Shown: in pieces, positions 8,638 through 17,401 of the stretch
Position numbering within the stretch: the stretch's first letter is position 1
Layout of the letters: the number at the start of each line of letters is the position of its first letter
Assembly (NCBI GenBank): GCA_965661625.1
Contig: CBFIEM010000010.1
Location: 67,390-131,389 of the forward strand
DNA from: GCA-2705995 sp965661625
GTDB taxonomy: Bacteria > Bacteroidota > Bacteroidia > Flavobacteriales_G > Salibacteraceae
DNA length: 64,000 nt
Direction of reading: 5' to 3'
Notes under the pieces: generated by a model
What the model saw: only the letters and a program-made list of their open reading frames with translations
Databases searched by the model: none
Told to the model about the DNA's origin: nothing
Position numbers and translations under genes: made by a program

Positions 8638-9366
8638 CTAACTCAGCCCGCGCTGCTTCTTTATTTGTTCATATGCTTCTTGAACTTTCTGAAATTTTTC
8701 TTTCGCTGCCTTTTTAACTTCTTCACCTAACTGTGCCACTTTATCTGGATGATACTTGACTGCCATTTTGCGATATGCCTTCTTGACTTCCGAATCTGTA
8801 GCGCTTGAATCTATTTCCAATATTTCATACGCTGTGGACACATTCTGTCTTTTAAACATGGCCGCAATGGAGTGAAAATCCTTCTGGGATAGTCCTAGAT
8901 AATGGGATATTGTCGCTAATATCTTTTGCTCCGATTGATCCATTTCTCCATCTGAGGTTGCTATACCAAATAAGTAATGGACTAATTGTAAGCGCTGCGC
9001 GTGTGGCATATTTGACCGAATTTGCAACCCAACTTGCCGAACGCTAATATCTTGTTTCAATATCTCGCGCAGTATTGGTAGCATATCTTTAGCGCGATCT
9101 GCTCCAAATTGATTTTTTAAAAACTGCTTAACATAATCAAGTTCAGACTTCAGTACTTTGCCATCAGCATTCATAACTGCTGCTGATAAAATGAGCAAAC
9201 TAACCTCAAAGTCTCCTAACTGTGCATTTGTGCCTTGATTAAAATGACCTTCTGGATTTCCTTTTTTATCAAATGCATACCCTAGAGCCAAGCCTAATAT
9301 GGCTCCTATTGGGCCACCGAAAGCGAAACCTAAACCCGCACCTATTAACCTACCGTATCTACTCAT
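8638..9366 (-). CDS. TerB/DnaJ-domain co-chaperone (DjlA-like)
   Basis: 242 residues. The N-terminus is a short glycine-zipper membrane hairpin (GRLIGAGLGFAFGGPIGAIL). A TerB-like helical domain spans roughly residues 45-165 (ATSDGEMDQSEQKIL). A C-terminal J domain (about 175-240) has an intact HPD motif in VKYHPDK, so it should stimulate an Hsp70 (DnaK) partner. This is the layout of DjlA. It is the last gene of the lemA-TPM-TPM cluster, separated by 12 bases, which hints at a shared envelope-stress role. Confidence 0.88.
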   Translation of the reverse strand: MSRYGRLIGAGLGFAFGGPIGAILGLALGYAFDKKGNPEGHFNQGTNAQLGDFEVSLLILSAAVMNADGKVLKSELDYVKQFLKNQFGADRAKDMLPILREILKQDISVRQVGLQIRSNMPHAQRLQLVHYLFGIATSDGEMDQSEQKILATISHYLGLSQKDFHSIAAMFKRQNVSTAYEILEIDSSATDSEVKKAYRKMAVKYHPDKVAQLGEEVKKAAKEKFQKVQEAYEQIKKQRGLS

Positions 9367-9378
9367 AATTACTAACCA

Positions 9379-10164
9379 TTACCAACTACCTCCGGCACCG
9401 CCCCCTCCAAAACTACCTCCACCAAAACCGCCAAAGCCGCCTCCGCCGAAGCCACCTCGACCCGAGCTAAAGTCATTATACCTTCCTCTATGCCTACCTG
9501 CACTATTCATCAGCAGCAAGGCCGTCCAAAAAGGAACATCATGACCAACACTATACGATTTAACGCGGCGATAATTCATAAAGACCACGAAGCCTATAAG
9601 GCCAATAAAAAACACAATTCCCTGCACCGGAAAGGGTTTTTTAGAGCTTTTCTGATACGCATCTGTTGAAATTTCACCACTTGAAAGGGCTTTAATCAAT
9701 TGAATGCCTTGGTATAGTCCTTCTTCGATTCGATTTGCTTTGAATGAAGGAATCATTTCCTGCTCTACAATTCGATTTGCAACTACATCTGGAATAACTC
9801 CTTCAAGACCCTTACCTGGAGCTATAAAAATGGATCCTCGCTGGCCCTTCTTCTTGGGAACATAAAGTATAACTACTCCATTATCCAACTCCGATTGACC
9901 TATACCCCATTCCTCACCAATTCTATTCGCCATCATGGCAGCATCCATTCCATTAAGTGACTCTATTGCTATCAACACGATTTGATTGGATGTAGAATCA
10001 TTAAATGCGACTAACTCCTGTTCCAAGCCAGTCACAAACTGCTTGTTTAATGAGTTCGTAAAGTCGTTAACCAAACGAGGAGGACTTGATGGTTCAGGCA
10101 CCTGTGGAAAGGCATTTGTAATAACTAATACGAGTGCAATTAATGTAAACAAAGACCTCATCAT
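9379..10164 (-). CDS. TPM-domain membrane protein with glycine-rich tail (YgcG family)
   Basis: 261 residues: Sec signal peptide (about 1-21), TPM domain (about 25-150, NQIVLIAIESLNG and EEWGIGQSELDNGVVILYV), one transmembrane helix near 180-195 and a Gly/Ser-rich C-terminus ending in GGGGAGGSW. TPM proteins, in plants involved in photosystem repair, are widespread in bacteria next to LemA with unknown exact function. The start ATG overlaps the stop of the upstream TPM gene (ATGA), so the two are translationally coupled. A second ATG directly follows the first. Confidence 0.88.
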   Translation of the reverse strand: MMRSLFTLIALVLVITNAFPQVPEPSSPPRLVNDFTNSLNKQFVTGLEQELVAFNDSTSNQIVLIAIESLNGMDAAMMANRIGEEWGIGQSELDNGVVILYVPKKKGQRGSIFIAPGKGLEGVIPDVVANRIVEQEMIPSFKANRIEEGLYQGIQLIKALSSGEISTDAYQKSSKKPFPVQGIVFFIGLIGFVVFMNYRRVKSYSVGHDVPFWTALLLMNSAGRHRGRYNDFSSGRGGFGGGGFGGFGGGSFGGGGAGGSW

Positions 10165-10607
10165 AACCCTTCCTTTCCAAATGAAATATCATCAGAAAGT
10201 TCATTCTGATCGTCGTCTTGATAAGGAAAGTGATTCTTTAACTGAAGTCCAGCCATATGAATTCCAGCTTCTAGCCCTTCTACCAATTGTCCTGCTTTAA
10301 ACATACTCAGCATGGTCTCTTTAATCTGATCCCAAAAATCATTTGGAACAACTTCATTGATCCCTGCATCTCCTAAGATTGCGAATTTGTGATCCTCCAA
10401 TGAAATGTAAAAAAGAACGCCATTGCGCGCTTTTGTTTTATGCATAGCCAATTGCTCAAAAATGAATGCCGCTCTGTCCATAACGTCTTCTTTACAGCGG
10501 TTATCAACATGCAGACGTAACTCTCCTGAAGTATTCAACTCCGCCATTTGTATGGCTTGTTTAAGCCTACTAATGTCAGCTTTAGAAAATTGCTTAGCCG
10601 TTTCCAT
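10161..10607 (-). CDS. Small TPM-domain protein
   Basis: 148 residues, a single TPM domain without signal peptide (NTSGELRLHVDN, RNGVLFYISLEDHKFAILGD). It overlaps the lemA stop at TGATG, so the ATG at 10607 is preferred to a TTG one codon earlier. A LemA gene followed by a short and a long TPM gene is a recurrent bacterial arrangement, and the three products probably act together at the inner membrane. The cellular role is not known. Confidence 0.87.
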   Translation of the reverse strand: METAKQFSKADISRLKQAIQMAELNTSGELRLHVDNRCKEDVMDRAAFIFEQLAMHKTKARNGVLFYISLEDHKFAILGDAGINEVVPNDFWDQIKETMLSMFKAGQLVEGLEAGIHMAGLQLKNHFPYQDDDQNELSDDISFGKEGL

Positions 10608-11185
10608 CAAAATGCAACCTCCGGAGCTTTTGCAGATCCTGGCTCTGCTTCAAAATAGCCTTTCGCCTCAAAATCGAACATGCTCGCAGTCAGGTTAGAA
10701 GGGAACTTGCGCACTGTGCTATTGTATTGTTTAACCGACTCATTAAATTGATCACGTGCAAAATTGATGCGATTTTCAGTACCCTCGAGTTGAGCCTGAA
10801 GGTCCCTGAAATTCGCATTAGCTTTCAATTCAGGGTAGCGCTCAACGCTTACTAAAAGTTTGCTTAACGCCGAGCTCAGTTGACCTTGTGCTTGCTGAAA
10901 CTTTTGAATAGATTGAGGGTTTAAATTGTCCACATCTACCTTCATTTGAGTTGCACTGGCCCGAGCTTCAATAACGGCTGTAAGTGTTTCTTTTTCGAAA
11001 TCTGCTGCTCCTTTAACTGTGTTGACAAGATTTGGTATCAGGTCAGCTCTGCGTTGATACTGCGATTCAACATTTGCCCATTTTTCTTTGACTACCTCAT
11101 CTTGCTCTACAAGTGAATTATAGCCACAAGATGAAAGGGAGACAAGACCAATAAGAACAGCAATAAATTTTATTTTCTTCATCAT
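10607..11185 (-). CDS. LemA family protein
   Basis: 192 residues. The N-terminus has a lipobox (LSSC, Cys at about 20), then the typical LemA helical bundle (VKEKWANVESQYQRRADLIP, NLVNTVKGAADFEKETL). LemA proteins are envelope proteins of unknown biochemical role that travel with TPM-domain proteins. It is first in the lemA-TPM-TPM-djlA-like cluster and starts 15 bases after a GC-rich hairpin that closes the htpG transcript. Confidence 0.92.
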   Translation of the reverse strand: MMKKIKFIAVLIGLVSLSSCGYNSLVEQDEVVKEKWANVESQYQRRADLIPNLVNTVKGAADFEKETLTAVIEARASATQMKVDVDNLNPQSIQKFQQAQGQLSSALSKLLVSVERYPELKANANFRDLQAQLEGTENRINFARDQFNESVKQYNSTVRKFPSNLTASMFDFEAKGYFEAEPGSAKAPEVAF

Positions 11186-11200
11186 ATTGTTTTGATTAAA

Positions 11201-11222
11201 GCACCGGAGAAGTCTCCGGTGC
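11201..11222 (-). terminator. GC-rich hairpin between htpG and lemA
   Basis: Perfect 9-bp stem GCACCGGAG / CTCCGGTGC with a four-base loop. On the minus strand it is followed by the weak T-run TTTAAT. It probably ends or attenuates the htpG transcript, only 15 bases before the lemA ATG. Confidence 0.7.
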
Positions 11223-11230
11223 CAACTTGT

Positions 11231-13123
11231 TTAGTCAATCAGTTCAACACTGCGCTGCACAAAAGCTGTAAGGTCCTTACCTTTAAGCATTCCTTGTGCA
11301 AGTTTTGCCAAGTCCGCTGCTTGTTTTGCTAAGCTCTTTTTGCGTGTCTCATCTGACTCAACTAATATTTTACTAATTAAGGGGTGATTACTATTAACTA
11401 CCAATGTATACATATCTGGGAAGTTACCCATTCCCATCATTCCTCCACCAACTTCCTGCTGCTCTTTCATTCTGCGCATGAATTCAGGACGCGTAATCGT
11501 CATGGGGGCATCTTTCTCTGTCATACTCTCAAACGACACTGTAAATTGTTCTGAACTCAATACCGATTCTACAATTGGTTTCAATTCCGTTTGCTGCTCT
11601 TCTGTAAGGTTTGATTCAGCAGATTCGTCAGTTGGAATTAATTTATCAATTGTATCTGCATCAACACGCACAAATTTCACTTTCTCCCACTTGGTCTCCA
11701 ATCGCTGAATAACGTGAGAAGTCAATGGTGTATCAAGAACCAGCACATCATAATCACGCTGCTTTGCTGCCTGAATAAAACCATCTTGTTCTTCTGGATC
11801 ATTTGAATAAAGGAAAGTAATATTGTCGTCCTTATCCGTTTGATTAGCCTTGATTTTCTCTTTGTATTCCTCTCCTGTAAATGCTTCACCTTTCGTGTTC
11901 TTAAATAAGAAAGTACTTTCCATTTTGTCGGAGAATTTATCATCCGTCAGCATTCCATACTCAATGAAAACTTTGATATCATCCCACTTTGCCTCAAAAT
12001 CTTTTCGGTCATTCTTGAACATCCGTGACAACTTATCCGCAACTTTTTTGGTAATGTGGCTTGAGATCTTTTTAACATTACCATCGGCTTGCAGGTAGGA
12101 GCGAGATACATTCAACGGAATGTCTGGAGAATCAATAACACCGTGAAGCAAGGTCAAGAATTCAGGAACAATATTCTCTACTGAATCGGTAATGAATACT
12201 TGATTCGAGTACAATTGAATCTTGTTCTTTTGAATTTGAATGTTGTTTTTAAGTTTTGGGAAGTATAATATACCGGTTAACTTGAATGGGTAATCTACAT
12301 TGAGGTGAATGTGGAATAACGGCTCCTCAAAAGTAGATGGGTATAACTCCCTGTAAAAAGAACTGTAGGCTTCGTCAGAAAGGTCCGCTGGGGCTTTTGT
12401 CCAGGCTGGCTCTGGGTTATTAATTACATCATCTACAGTGCGCTCAACTTGCTCAACATTGCCGTCTTTATCTTTTTTACCGTCAGGGTTATCTTCCTTA
12501 ATGGTTTTAGTTCCGAATTTAATCGACACGGGCAAGAACTTGCAATATTTGTCTAAGATTTCGCGAACACGGTGTTCCTCCAAAAATTCATCTGAATCTT
12601 TATCAAGGTGTAAAATGATATCCGTTCCTCTCAAATCTCGTTCTGCTGGCTCGATGCTGTATTCGGGGTTTCCTTCACAAACCCATTGCACGGCATCAGA
12701 ACCTGTATGTGATTTAGTAATGACCTCAACCTTTTCAGACACCATGAAAGCCGAGTAGAAGCCTAATCCAAAGTGACCTATTATGCCGGCATCATCAGCT
12801 TGCCCTTCATACTTCTTCAAGAACTCTTCAGCCCCTGAAAATGCCACTTGATTCAAATACTTCTCTACTTCTTCTTGAGACATTCCAACTCCGTTATCCG
12901 AAATTGTCAATGTCCGCTTTGCTTTATCCACCTTAACTTCAACCTGAAGTTCTCCGAGGTCTCCATCAAATTCACCCATTTTAGCGAGTGTTTTTAGTTT
13001 GGTAGATGCATCAACTGCATTCGACACCAACTCCCTTAGAAAAATCTCGTGATCAGAATAAAGGAACTTTTTGATAATTGGGAAAATATTATCCGCTTGT
13101 ACGTCTATTTTTCCTGTAGCCAT
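11231..13123 (-). CDS. htpG: Molecular chaperone HtpG (bacterial Hsp90)
   Basis: 630 residues, the full length of bacterial Hsp90. The N-terminal GHKL ATP-binding site is intact: FLRELVSNAVDAS, ISDNGVGMS and the lid glycine motif GHFGLGFYSAF. The middle domain contains the catalytic-loop arginine region (LNVSRSYLQAD), and the C-terminal dimerisation domain is complete with the Met-rich amphipathic patch near PEFMRRMKEQQ. It is an ATP-dependent chaperone for client proteins under stress. The upstream region has a TTTG-N21-ATGATTTG promoter-like pair. Confidence 0.97.
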   Translation of the reverse strand: MATGKIDVQADNIFPIIKKFLYSDHEIFLRELVSNAVDASTKLKTLAKMGEFDGDLGELQVEVKVDKAKRTLTISDNGVGMSQEEVEKYLNQVAFSGAEEFLKKYEGQADDAGIIGHFGLGFYSAFMVSEKVEVITKSHTGSDAVQWVCEGNPEYSIEPAERDLRGTDIILHLDKDSDEFLEEHRVREILDKYCKFLPVSIKFGTKTIKEDNPDGKKDKDGNVEQVERTVDDVINNPEPAWTKAPADLSDEAYSSFYRELYPSTFEEPLFHIHLNVDYPFKLTGILYFPKLKNNIQIQKNKIQLYSNQVFITDSVENIVPEFLTLLHGVIDSPDIPLNVSRSYLQADGNVKKISSHITKKVADKLSRMFKNDRKDFEAKWDDIKVFIEYGMLTDDKFSDKMESTFLFKNTKGEAFTGEEYKEKIKANQTDKDDNITFLYSNDPEEQDGFIQAAKQRDYDVLVLDTPLTSHVIQRLETKWEKVKFVRVDADTIDKLIPTDESAESNLTEEQQTELKPIVESVLSSEQFTVSFESMTEKDAPMTITRPEFMRRMKEQQEVGGGMMGMGNFPDMYTLVVNSNHPLISKILVESDETRKKSLAKQAADLAKLAQGMLKGKDLTAFVQRSVELID

Positions 13124-13157
13124 TTCGAATTGATTTTGATGTTTTCTCTTCGCAGGT

Positions 13158-13190
13158 CAAATCATATGCCATTGGATTTAATGTGACAAA
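13158..13190 (-). promoter_or_regulatory. Probable htpG promoter (TTTG-N21-ATGATTTG)
   Basis: On the minus strand TTTG (13187-13190) is 21 bases from ATGATTTG (13158-13165), fitting the Bacteroidota pattern of -33 TTTG and -7 TAnnTTTG with the first two bases of the -7 swapped. The predicted start would give a leader of about 30 bases. Confidence 0.4.
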
Positions 13191-13290
13191 AAGTCTTATT
13201 GCTAAAAACCTATGGCTTCAATCACATGCTCTAACCAGCTTACAGAATCCTTTTAAAATTGAACAATGTGTAATTAAAATTAAATTTTAT

Positions 13291-13298
13291 TAATTTTG
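13291..13298 (+). promoter_or_regulatory. -7 element (TAATTTTG) before the DUF2089 gene
   Basis: Exact TAnnTTTG match ending 23 bases before the ATG at 13322, in a very AT-rich region. No clear -33 was found. Confidence 0.45.
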
Positions 13299-13321
13299 AA
13301 CTTAAATTTATGTAACAAATC

Positions 13322-13600
13322 ATGGATAATCCTGAATTTCCTTCATCCTGTCCAAGTTGTCAGCATCGATTAAGTGTAAAACAGTTAACATGTGGCAATT
13401 GTGAAACTGCAGTCATAGGATTGTATAACATGCCTCATTTATTGCAACTGAGCGCAGAAGACCAAGCGTTTGTAGTTCAATTTGTTTTATCAAGTGGAAG
13501 TCTGAAAGAAATGGCCAAGTACATGAACAGAAGCTATCCTTTGGTGCGCAACAGACTTAATGAAGTTATTGATAAACTACAAGCCATGAATCATGCATAA
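13322..13600 (+). CDS. DUF2089-type zinc-ribbon/HTH protein
   Basis: 92 residues. The N-terminal zinc ribbon uses two knuckles, CPSC (residues 10-13) and CGNC (24-27). It is followed by a helix-turn-helix-like segment (SLKEMAKYMNRSYPLVRNRL). This is the layout of DUF2089 proteins, presumed DNA-binding regulators. It overlaps the next membrane-protein gene by 8 bases (ATGCATAA), so it may regulate or partner that protein. The target is unknown. Confidence 0.8.
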   Translation: MDNPEFPSSCPSCQHRLSVKQLTCGNCETAVIGLYNMPHLLQLSAEDQAFVVQFVLSSGSLKEMAKYMNRSYPLVRNRLNEVIDKLQAMNHA

Positions 13601-14174
13601 ATTTCTTAAACCATTTCATTACTACTATGGTGTACCAGTGTTGCTTTTCGGGGTAGTTGTTCTATTGCTTGGATCTGCTCATGCAAACTTACTGGGTATT
13701 CATTTCAACGGGATGTTTAATATCAAGTTCCTTGGAGTCAAACAGAACTTTCTATTGGCGACAGTAGAACAAATTATAGACATCTTTATTCCTGCAATCG
13801 TACTCTTTAGTGTAGGGTTTTACCTTAATTCTAAGCCTAGGTTTATTGACGTATTGGCTGCTTTGGCAGTCATACGACTTCCTTTAATCGTGCTGGTCAT
13901 TTTACAGTGGAGTTTGGGCATGGATGAGGCATTTTTCACTGAGACGCTTAAAAGTGCCGACTTAAAAGGTCAGTATGGATTAGATGTAGGCTATCAGCTC
14001 ATTTTATTCTCATTGATAAGCCTACTGTTCCTTGGAACCTATGTCTACTACCTCGTACATACTGTAGCTACATTTACGAATTCAACGGGTTGGAAAACTG
14101 CCGGCTTTGTTTTTTTAACCATTGTAACAAGCGAAGTAACCTTGTTTTTTACATTCAAACTATTACTCTCATGA
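13593..14174 (+). CDS. Yip1-like multi-pass membrane protein
   Basis: 193 residues with about five hydrophobic segments (roughly 14-30, 60-80, 88-108, 135-158, 168-190). The sequence pattern resembles bacterial YIP1-family proteins, with no catalytic motifs. It sits between the DUF2089 gene (8-base overlap) and the secreted hydrolase gene (ATGA overlap), so all three form one translationally coupled operon. DUF2089/Yip1-like pairs are seen in other bacteria; function is not known. Confidence 0.65.
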   Translation: MHKFLKPFHYYYGVPVLLFGVVVLLLGSAHANLLGIHFNGMFNIKFLGVKQNFLLATVEQIIDIFIPAIVLFSVGFYLNSKPRFIDVLAALAVIRLPLIVLVILQWSLGMDEAFFTETLKSADLKGQYGLDVGYQLILFSLISLLFLGTYVYYLVHTVATFTNSTGWKTAGFVFLTIVTSEVTLFFTFKLLLS

Positions 14175-15382
14175 GGCGCTTATTATCACTTCTTCTGCTT
14201 AGTCCATTCTTCTGTTTTTCGGGATTTGCTCAACAGGTTATTCCTATAAATTTCACCTCAGGTCCGCTTACGCTAAATGGCACACTTACACTTCCAGCAG
14301 GATCAGGACCATTTCCTTTGGTTGTAATTTGTCATGGCTCTGGTCCTACCGATCGTAATGGAACATTTACAGTCTCCGGTGGAAACGCGAACTGCATTTA
14401 TCCAAATTCAATTGGAGATACATTTAGACCATACCTTGACATTGCTGAAGCATTACAAGATACAGGAATAGCAACTTTTCGATACGATAAGCGCACCTTT
14501 ACCCATGCTTCGAATCTTGACCCTGAAACCATTGAAATCAGTGACTTTAAAGACGACTTAGTTGAAGCGATTCAGCACCTCTCGTCGAGGACAGACATCG
14601 AATCGAACAGCATTTACCTTGCCGGACACTCACAAGGAGCGGCAATCATTCCGGAAGCGGCCAAACAAGTTCAAGTGGCAGGACTTATTTCATTAGCAGG
14701 AGCCAGTACGAGGATAGACACCCTTATCGGCAGACAAACGTTTGAAATATTGAAGGATTGTCAGCAAGATTCTGTTTTAGGAGCCAACCAGCAGGCACAA
14801 ATACTAGCTGCAATGGATGCTGTATTTCAAGGTAGTTTTCCGAACAATCAAGCACTTATGGGTGCTTATCCGCTGTTTTGGAAAAGTTGGATGGATTACA
14901 GTACCGCTGTTGTGAATGCCTACCATCAAGCACAAGTAAAGTTGCTTTTTCTTCAAGGAACTGATGACTTCAATGTACCCCTCAGTGAGCTAGACGATTT
15001 TTCTAATGCAGGTTACACGAATGCGCAATTCAAAACCTTTAACGGATTAAATCATTTTTTTAATGATGGAACAGACCCTCATGTTCATCACGATGTTAAT
15101 CAAGCCATAATTGAGTTCATTTTGGGCGTGCCAAATTCAACTCAACCTCAACCTTTAACCAATTCTTCTTTTCACATAATCGACACTGGAGGGTTTATTC
15201 GGATAGCTAACGAAAAACGTATACCTGCAATAGTTGAACTTTATGACCTGAATGGAAGGCTTATACTAGAGCGCACACTTCAAGGATTTGGCAGCTTAGA
15301 AGTAGGGACTATAAATCACGGTTTTTATTTGATTTCAGTCCGGTCTAAAGAAGAACATTTAAAGAAATTAAGGTACTTTTGA
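14171..15382 (+). CDS. Secreted alpha/beta hydrolase with T9SS-like C-terminal domain
   Basis: 403 residues from the ATG at 14171, which overlaps the preceding stop and begins a Sec signal peptide ending FSGFAQQ; an upstream in-frame start at 14090 would bury this signal. The hydrolase triad is visible: nucleophile Ser154 in GHSQG, acid Asp266 in GTDDFNVP, His295 in GLNHFF, with the oxyanion HGSG at 55-58. Residues about 335-403 look like a type A type IX secretion sorting domain (VELYDLNGRLILE, HGFYLISV, LKKLRYF), so the enzyme is probably exported to the cell surface or medium. The substrate, likely an ester or peptide, is unknown. Confidence 0.85.
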   Translation: MRRLLSLLLLSPFFCFSGFAQQVIPINFTSGPLTLNGTLTLPAGSGPFPLVVICHGSGPTDRNGTFTVSGGNANCIYPNSIGDTFRPYLDIAEALQDTGIATFRYDKRTFTHASNLDPETIEISDFKDDLVEAIQHLSSRTDIESNSIYLAGHSQGAAIIPEAAKQVQVAGLISLAGASTRIDTLIGRQTFEILKDCQQDSVLGANQQAQILAAMDAVFQGSFPNNQALMGAYPLFWKSWMDYSTAVVNAYHQAQVKLLFLQGTDDFNVPLSELDDFSNAGYTNAQFKTFNGLNHFFNDGTDPHVHHDVNQAIIEFILGVPNSTQPQPLTNSSFHIIDTGGFIRIANEKRIPAIVELYDLNGRLILERTLQGFGSLEVGTINHGFYLISVRSKEEHLKKLRYF

Positions 15383-15402
15383 GCGCTCAAAATTTGAGGT
15401 TC

Positions 15403-15681
15403 ATGAAGTATCCATTCGCTGTTTTAATCTTATTTATCCTAGTTACATTAAGTAGCTGTGAAGACCCTGTTTGGACACCAAGTCATGAAAAGGAGTTCTA
15501 CTCAAATTGTGTGAACCAAGTGAGTGAAACGCTTACTTATGAAGACGGTCAGGTATACTGTAATTGTGCGCTTAAATACGTCAAGGAGAACTACCCCAAT
15601 CCAGATGAGGCGCGCAACTTAAACCAAGAAGATCAAAAGATAATTACAGACACCTGTTTAGGAGATAAAGAGACCTTTTAA
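15403..15681 (+). CDS. Small cysteine-containing lipoprotein of unknown function
   Basis: 92 residues from the ATG at 15403, chosen because it starts a lipoprotein signal (lipobox LSSC, Cys19); an in-frame TTG 24 bases earlier would add eight polar residues. Four further Cys (VNQ-flanked SNC, YCNC, TC) suggest disulfides or metal binding in the periplasm. It follows the hydrolase gene by 20 bases and overlaps the convergent ABC ATPase stop by four. I do not recognise a family. Confidence 0.7.
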   Translation: MKYPFAVLILFILVTLSSCEDPVWTPSHEKEFYSNCVNQVSETLTYEDGQVYCNCALKYVKENYPNPDEARNLNQEDQKIITDTCLGDKETF

Positions 15682-16652
15682 GCCAAGCCTATTCGCAACG
15701 CTTTGGGATTACTTTGAACAACTTGGAGGCTTACAGGCATTTCCATTAATTTGTTAAACAACCTAAAGGTGACAAGCCCGTGAGATCCCATTTCAATAAC
15801 ATGTTCAACCTCAACTTTTACTCCTTTTTCTCGAGCTACTAAATGAATTGGTCGAATCATGTACGCTTCCCCAAGATTATGGAGATGATTACCGCCCCCA
15901 AGCTCGCTAACTTCTGATTCGGTTAAAAGAAAGTAGTTTCCAAAATAACCGGCAATCTGCTCGTTTTTAGGAGAATCAAACAGTGCCTTTATCGATCCAC
16001 GCTGTGCGACTTTACCAGAATCCAAATGCAAGACCTTCATTTCATGTCGAAAGACGTCATCCACGTCATGAGTTGCAAAAACTACCCCGAGTTTACCTTG
16101 TTGTGTGAGCTGTTTAATGTGGTTAATCATGCGAAGCTGAGTAATGCGATCTACTTGATTAAACGGCTCATCCAAGAGCAAAATAGTTGGTTGCCTCACA
16201 AGAGCTGCGGCTATTGCGGCCCGTTGGCGCTGTCCTCCGCTTAAATCAATAACTTTCTGTTGTAGATGCTTCGATAAACCGCAAATCTCACAATAGAAGC
16301 GAATTAAGGATTTTCTTTTTCCTGGCAGAAGATGACGTATTCCATAATCTAAGTTCTCTACAATTGTATAACGCTCTTTCAGGTTGAAGTCTTGGTGAAC
16401 AAGCGAAATTCCATCAACCTCTGGTAGCAACCGTTTCAACTCAGGATAGATTGTTTTCCCATTAAATGCTACATCTCCCTTAGTTGGTTTGAGTTGACCG
16501 GCTAACGACTTTAATAAACTTGATTTACCAGCACCACTCGCACCAGTAAGGGCTATAAAATCCCCCGCATCAACCTTCAACGAAATTGATCGGAACCCAG
16601 CTATTCGCTTTGTGTTCTGATACTGAAACGATATACCCTGAGCTTTCAGCAA
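15678..16652 (-). CDS. ABC transporter ATP-binding protein with C-terminal TOBE-like domain
   Basis: About 324 residues. Walker A GASGAGKSS, Q-loop HQDF, signature LSGGQRQR, Walker B ILLLDEPF and the switch His in ATHDVDD are all intact. The roughly 100-residue C-terminus resembles TOBE-type regulatory domains of importer ATPases. No permease or binding protein lies next to it, so the substrate is unknown. Start is uncertain: TTG at 16652 (just past the bshB1 stop) gives a normal N-terminus; a TTG at 16667 adds five residues and overlaps bshB1. Confidence 0.8.
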   Translation of the reverse strand: MLKAQGISFQYQNTKRIAGFRSISLKVDAGDFIALTGASGAGKSSLLKSLAGQLKPTKGDVAFNGKTIYPELKRLLPEVDGISLVHQDFNLKERYTIVENLDYGIRHLLPGKRKSLIRFYCEICGLSKHLQQKVIDLSGGQRQRAAIAAALVRQPTILLLDEPFNQVDRITQLRMINHIKQLTQQGKLGVVFATHDVDDVFRHEMKVLHLDSGKVAQRGSIKALFDSPKNEQIAGYFGNYFLLTESEVSELGGGNHLHNLGEAYMIRPIHLVAREKGVKVEVEHVIEMGSHGLVTFRLFNKLMEMPVSLQVVQSNPKALRIGLA

Positions 16653-16653
16653 A

Positions 16654-17370
16654 CTATACCAAATCAAACATAGAATTCACGCCGATAGGACGCTCAGTAG
16701 TAAACCCTTCACCGTATTTGGCTCCTATCAATCGGCCGTATTGAAGCGCACGGCCTTCTAGGTTATCCATAAATTCTTTTGAACTAATGGGGGACTGTGG
16801 TTCATCACTTTTAGGATCGTAAAACTGAGAACTGAATGCATGAATTGAGGCCATTTTGGTTGCCCACTCTTCTGATATATCAACTATGAGGTCTGGCTTA
16901 ATGTAATGGTCCTGAATGTAATGATATACCATTTTGGGCCTCCATGCTTCTTGTTGCTTGCCATCCCAAGAAGTCTCAATTTTCCTCAAACCACTAAGAA
17001 AAACAGCATCGGAGGTTAACACACTTCCCTTACCATGGTCCGGGTGCCGATCTGCAACAGCATTGCAGAGCACAACCTCAGGCTTAAACCTTCTAATTTG
17101 TTCAATAATTAAAATCTGGTTTTCTTTAGAATAGCTAAAAAAACCATCAGACATTCTCAAATTAACCCGCGCATCAAGCTTAAGGATATTTGCACTTCTA
17201 GTGGCTTCCTCATCCCTTAACTCAGCAGTTCCACGGGTTCCAAGTTCACCTCGTGTTAAGTCTACAATCCCAACTTTCTTTCCTGATCGTTGATGTTTTA
17301 CAAGCGTTCCCGAAGCTCCTAATTCAACATCATCAGGATGAGCTGCAATTGCAAGAATGTCTAGTTTCAT
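16654..17370 (-). CDS. bshB1: Bacillithiol biosynthesis deacetylase BshB1
   Basis: 238 residues of the PIG-L/LmbE zinc deacetylase family. Zinc ligands lie in AHPDDVELG (His15, Asp17/18) and HPDH (around 118-121). The family-specific LTRGELGTRGTAELRDEEA segment matches BshB1, which removes the acetyl group from N-acetylglucosaminyl-malate in the synthesis of the thiol bacillithiol. It is followed directly by the ABC ATPase gene. A perfect TACATTTG -7 element lies 18 bases upstream of the ATG. Confidence 0.93.
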   Translation of the reverse strand: MKLDILAIAAHPDDVELGASGTLVKHQRSGKKVGIVDLTRGELGTRGTAELRDEEATRSANILKLDARVNLRMSDGFFSYSKENQILIIEQIRRFKPEVVLCNAVADRHPDHGKGSVLTSDAVFLSGLRKIETSWDGKQQEAWRPKMVYHYIQDHYIKPDLIVDISEEWATKMASIHAFSSQFYDPKSDEPQSPISSKEFMDNLEGRALQYGRLIGAKYGEGFTTERPIGVNSMFDLV

Positions 17371-17388
17371 GTACCTACATTTATTTTA

Positions 17389-17396
17389 CAAATGTA
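17389..17396 (-). promoter_or_regulatory. -7 element (TACATTTG) of bshB1
   Basis: Exact TAnnTTTG on the minus strand, ending 18 bases before the bshB1 ATG at 17370. It lies in the 31-base gap after the glutathione peroxidase stop, so bshB1 is likely transcribed separately. Confidence 0.5.
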
Positions 17397-17401
17397 GTCA
17401 A

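Noticed and set aside
9299..9544. Plus-strand proline-rich reading frame (PPAPPPPKLPPPKPP)
   Set aside because: It is the antisense of the glycine-rich tail of the TPM protein and the start of the DjlA-like gene; low-complexity composition explains it.
15678..16652. ABC ATPase as the missing CcmA of the cytochrome c genes
   Set aside because: It is longer than CcmA, has a C-terminal TOBE-like domain, lies on the other strand and is grouped with bshB1.
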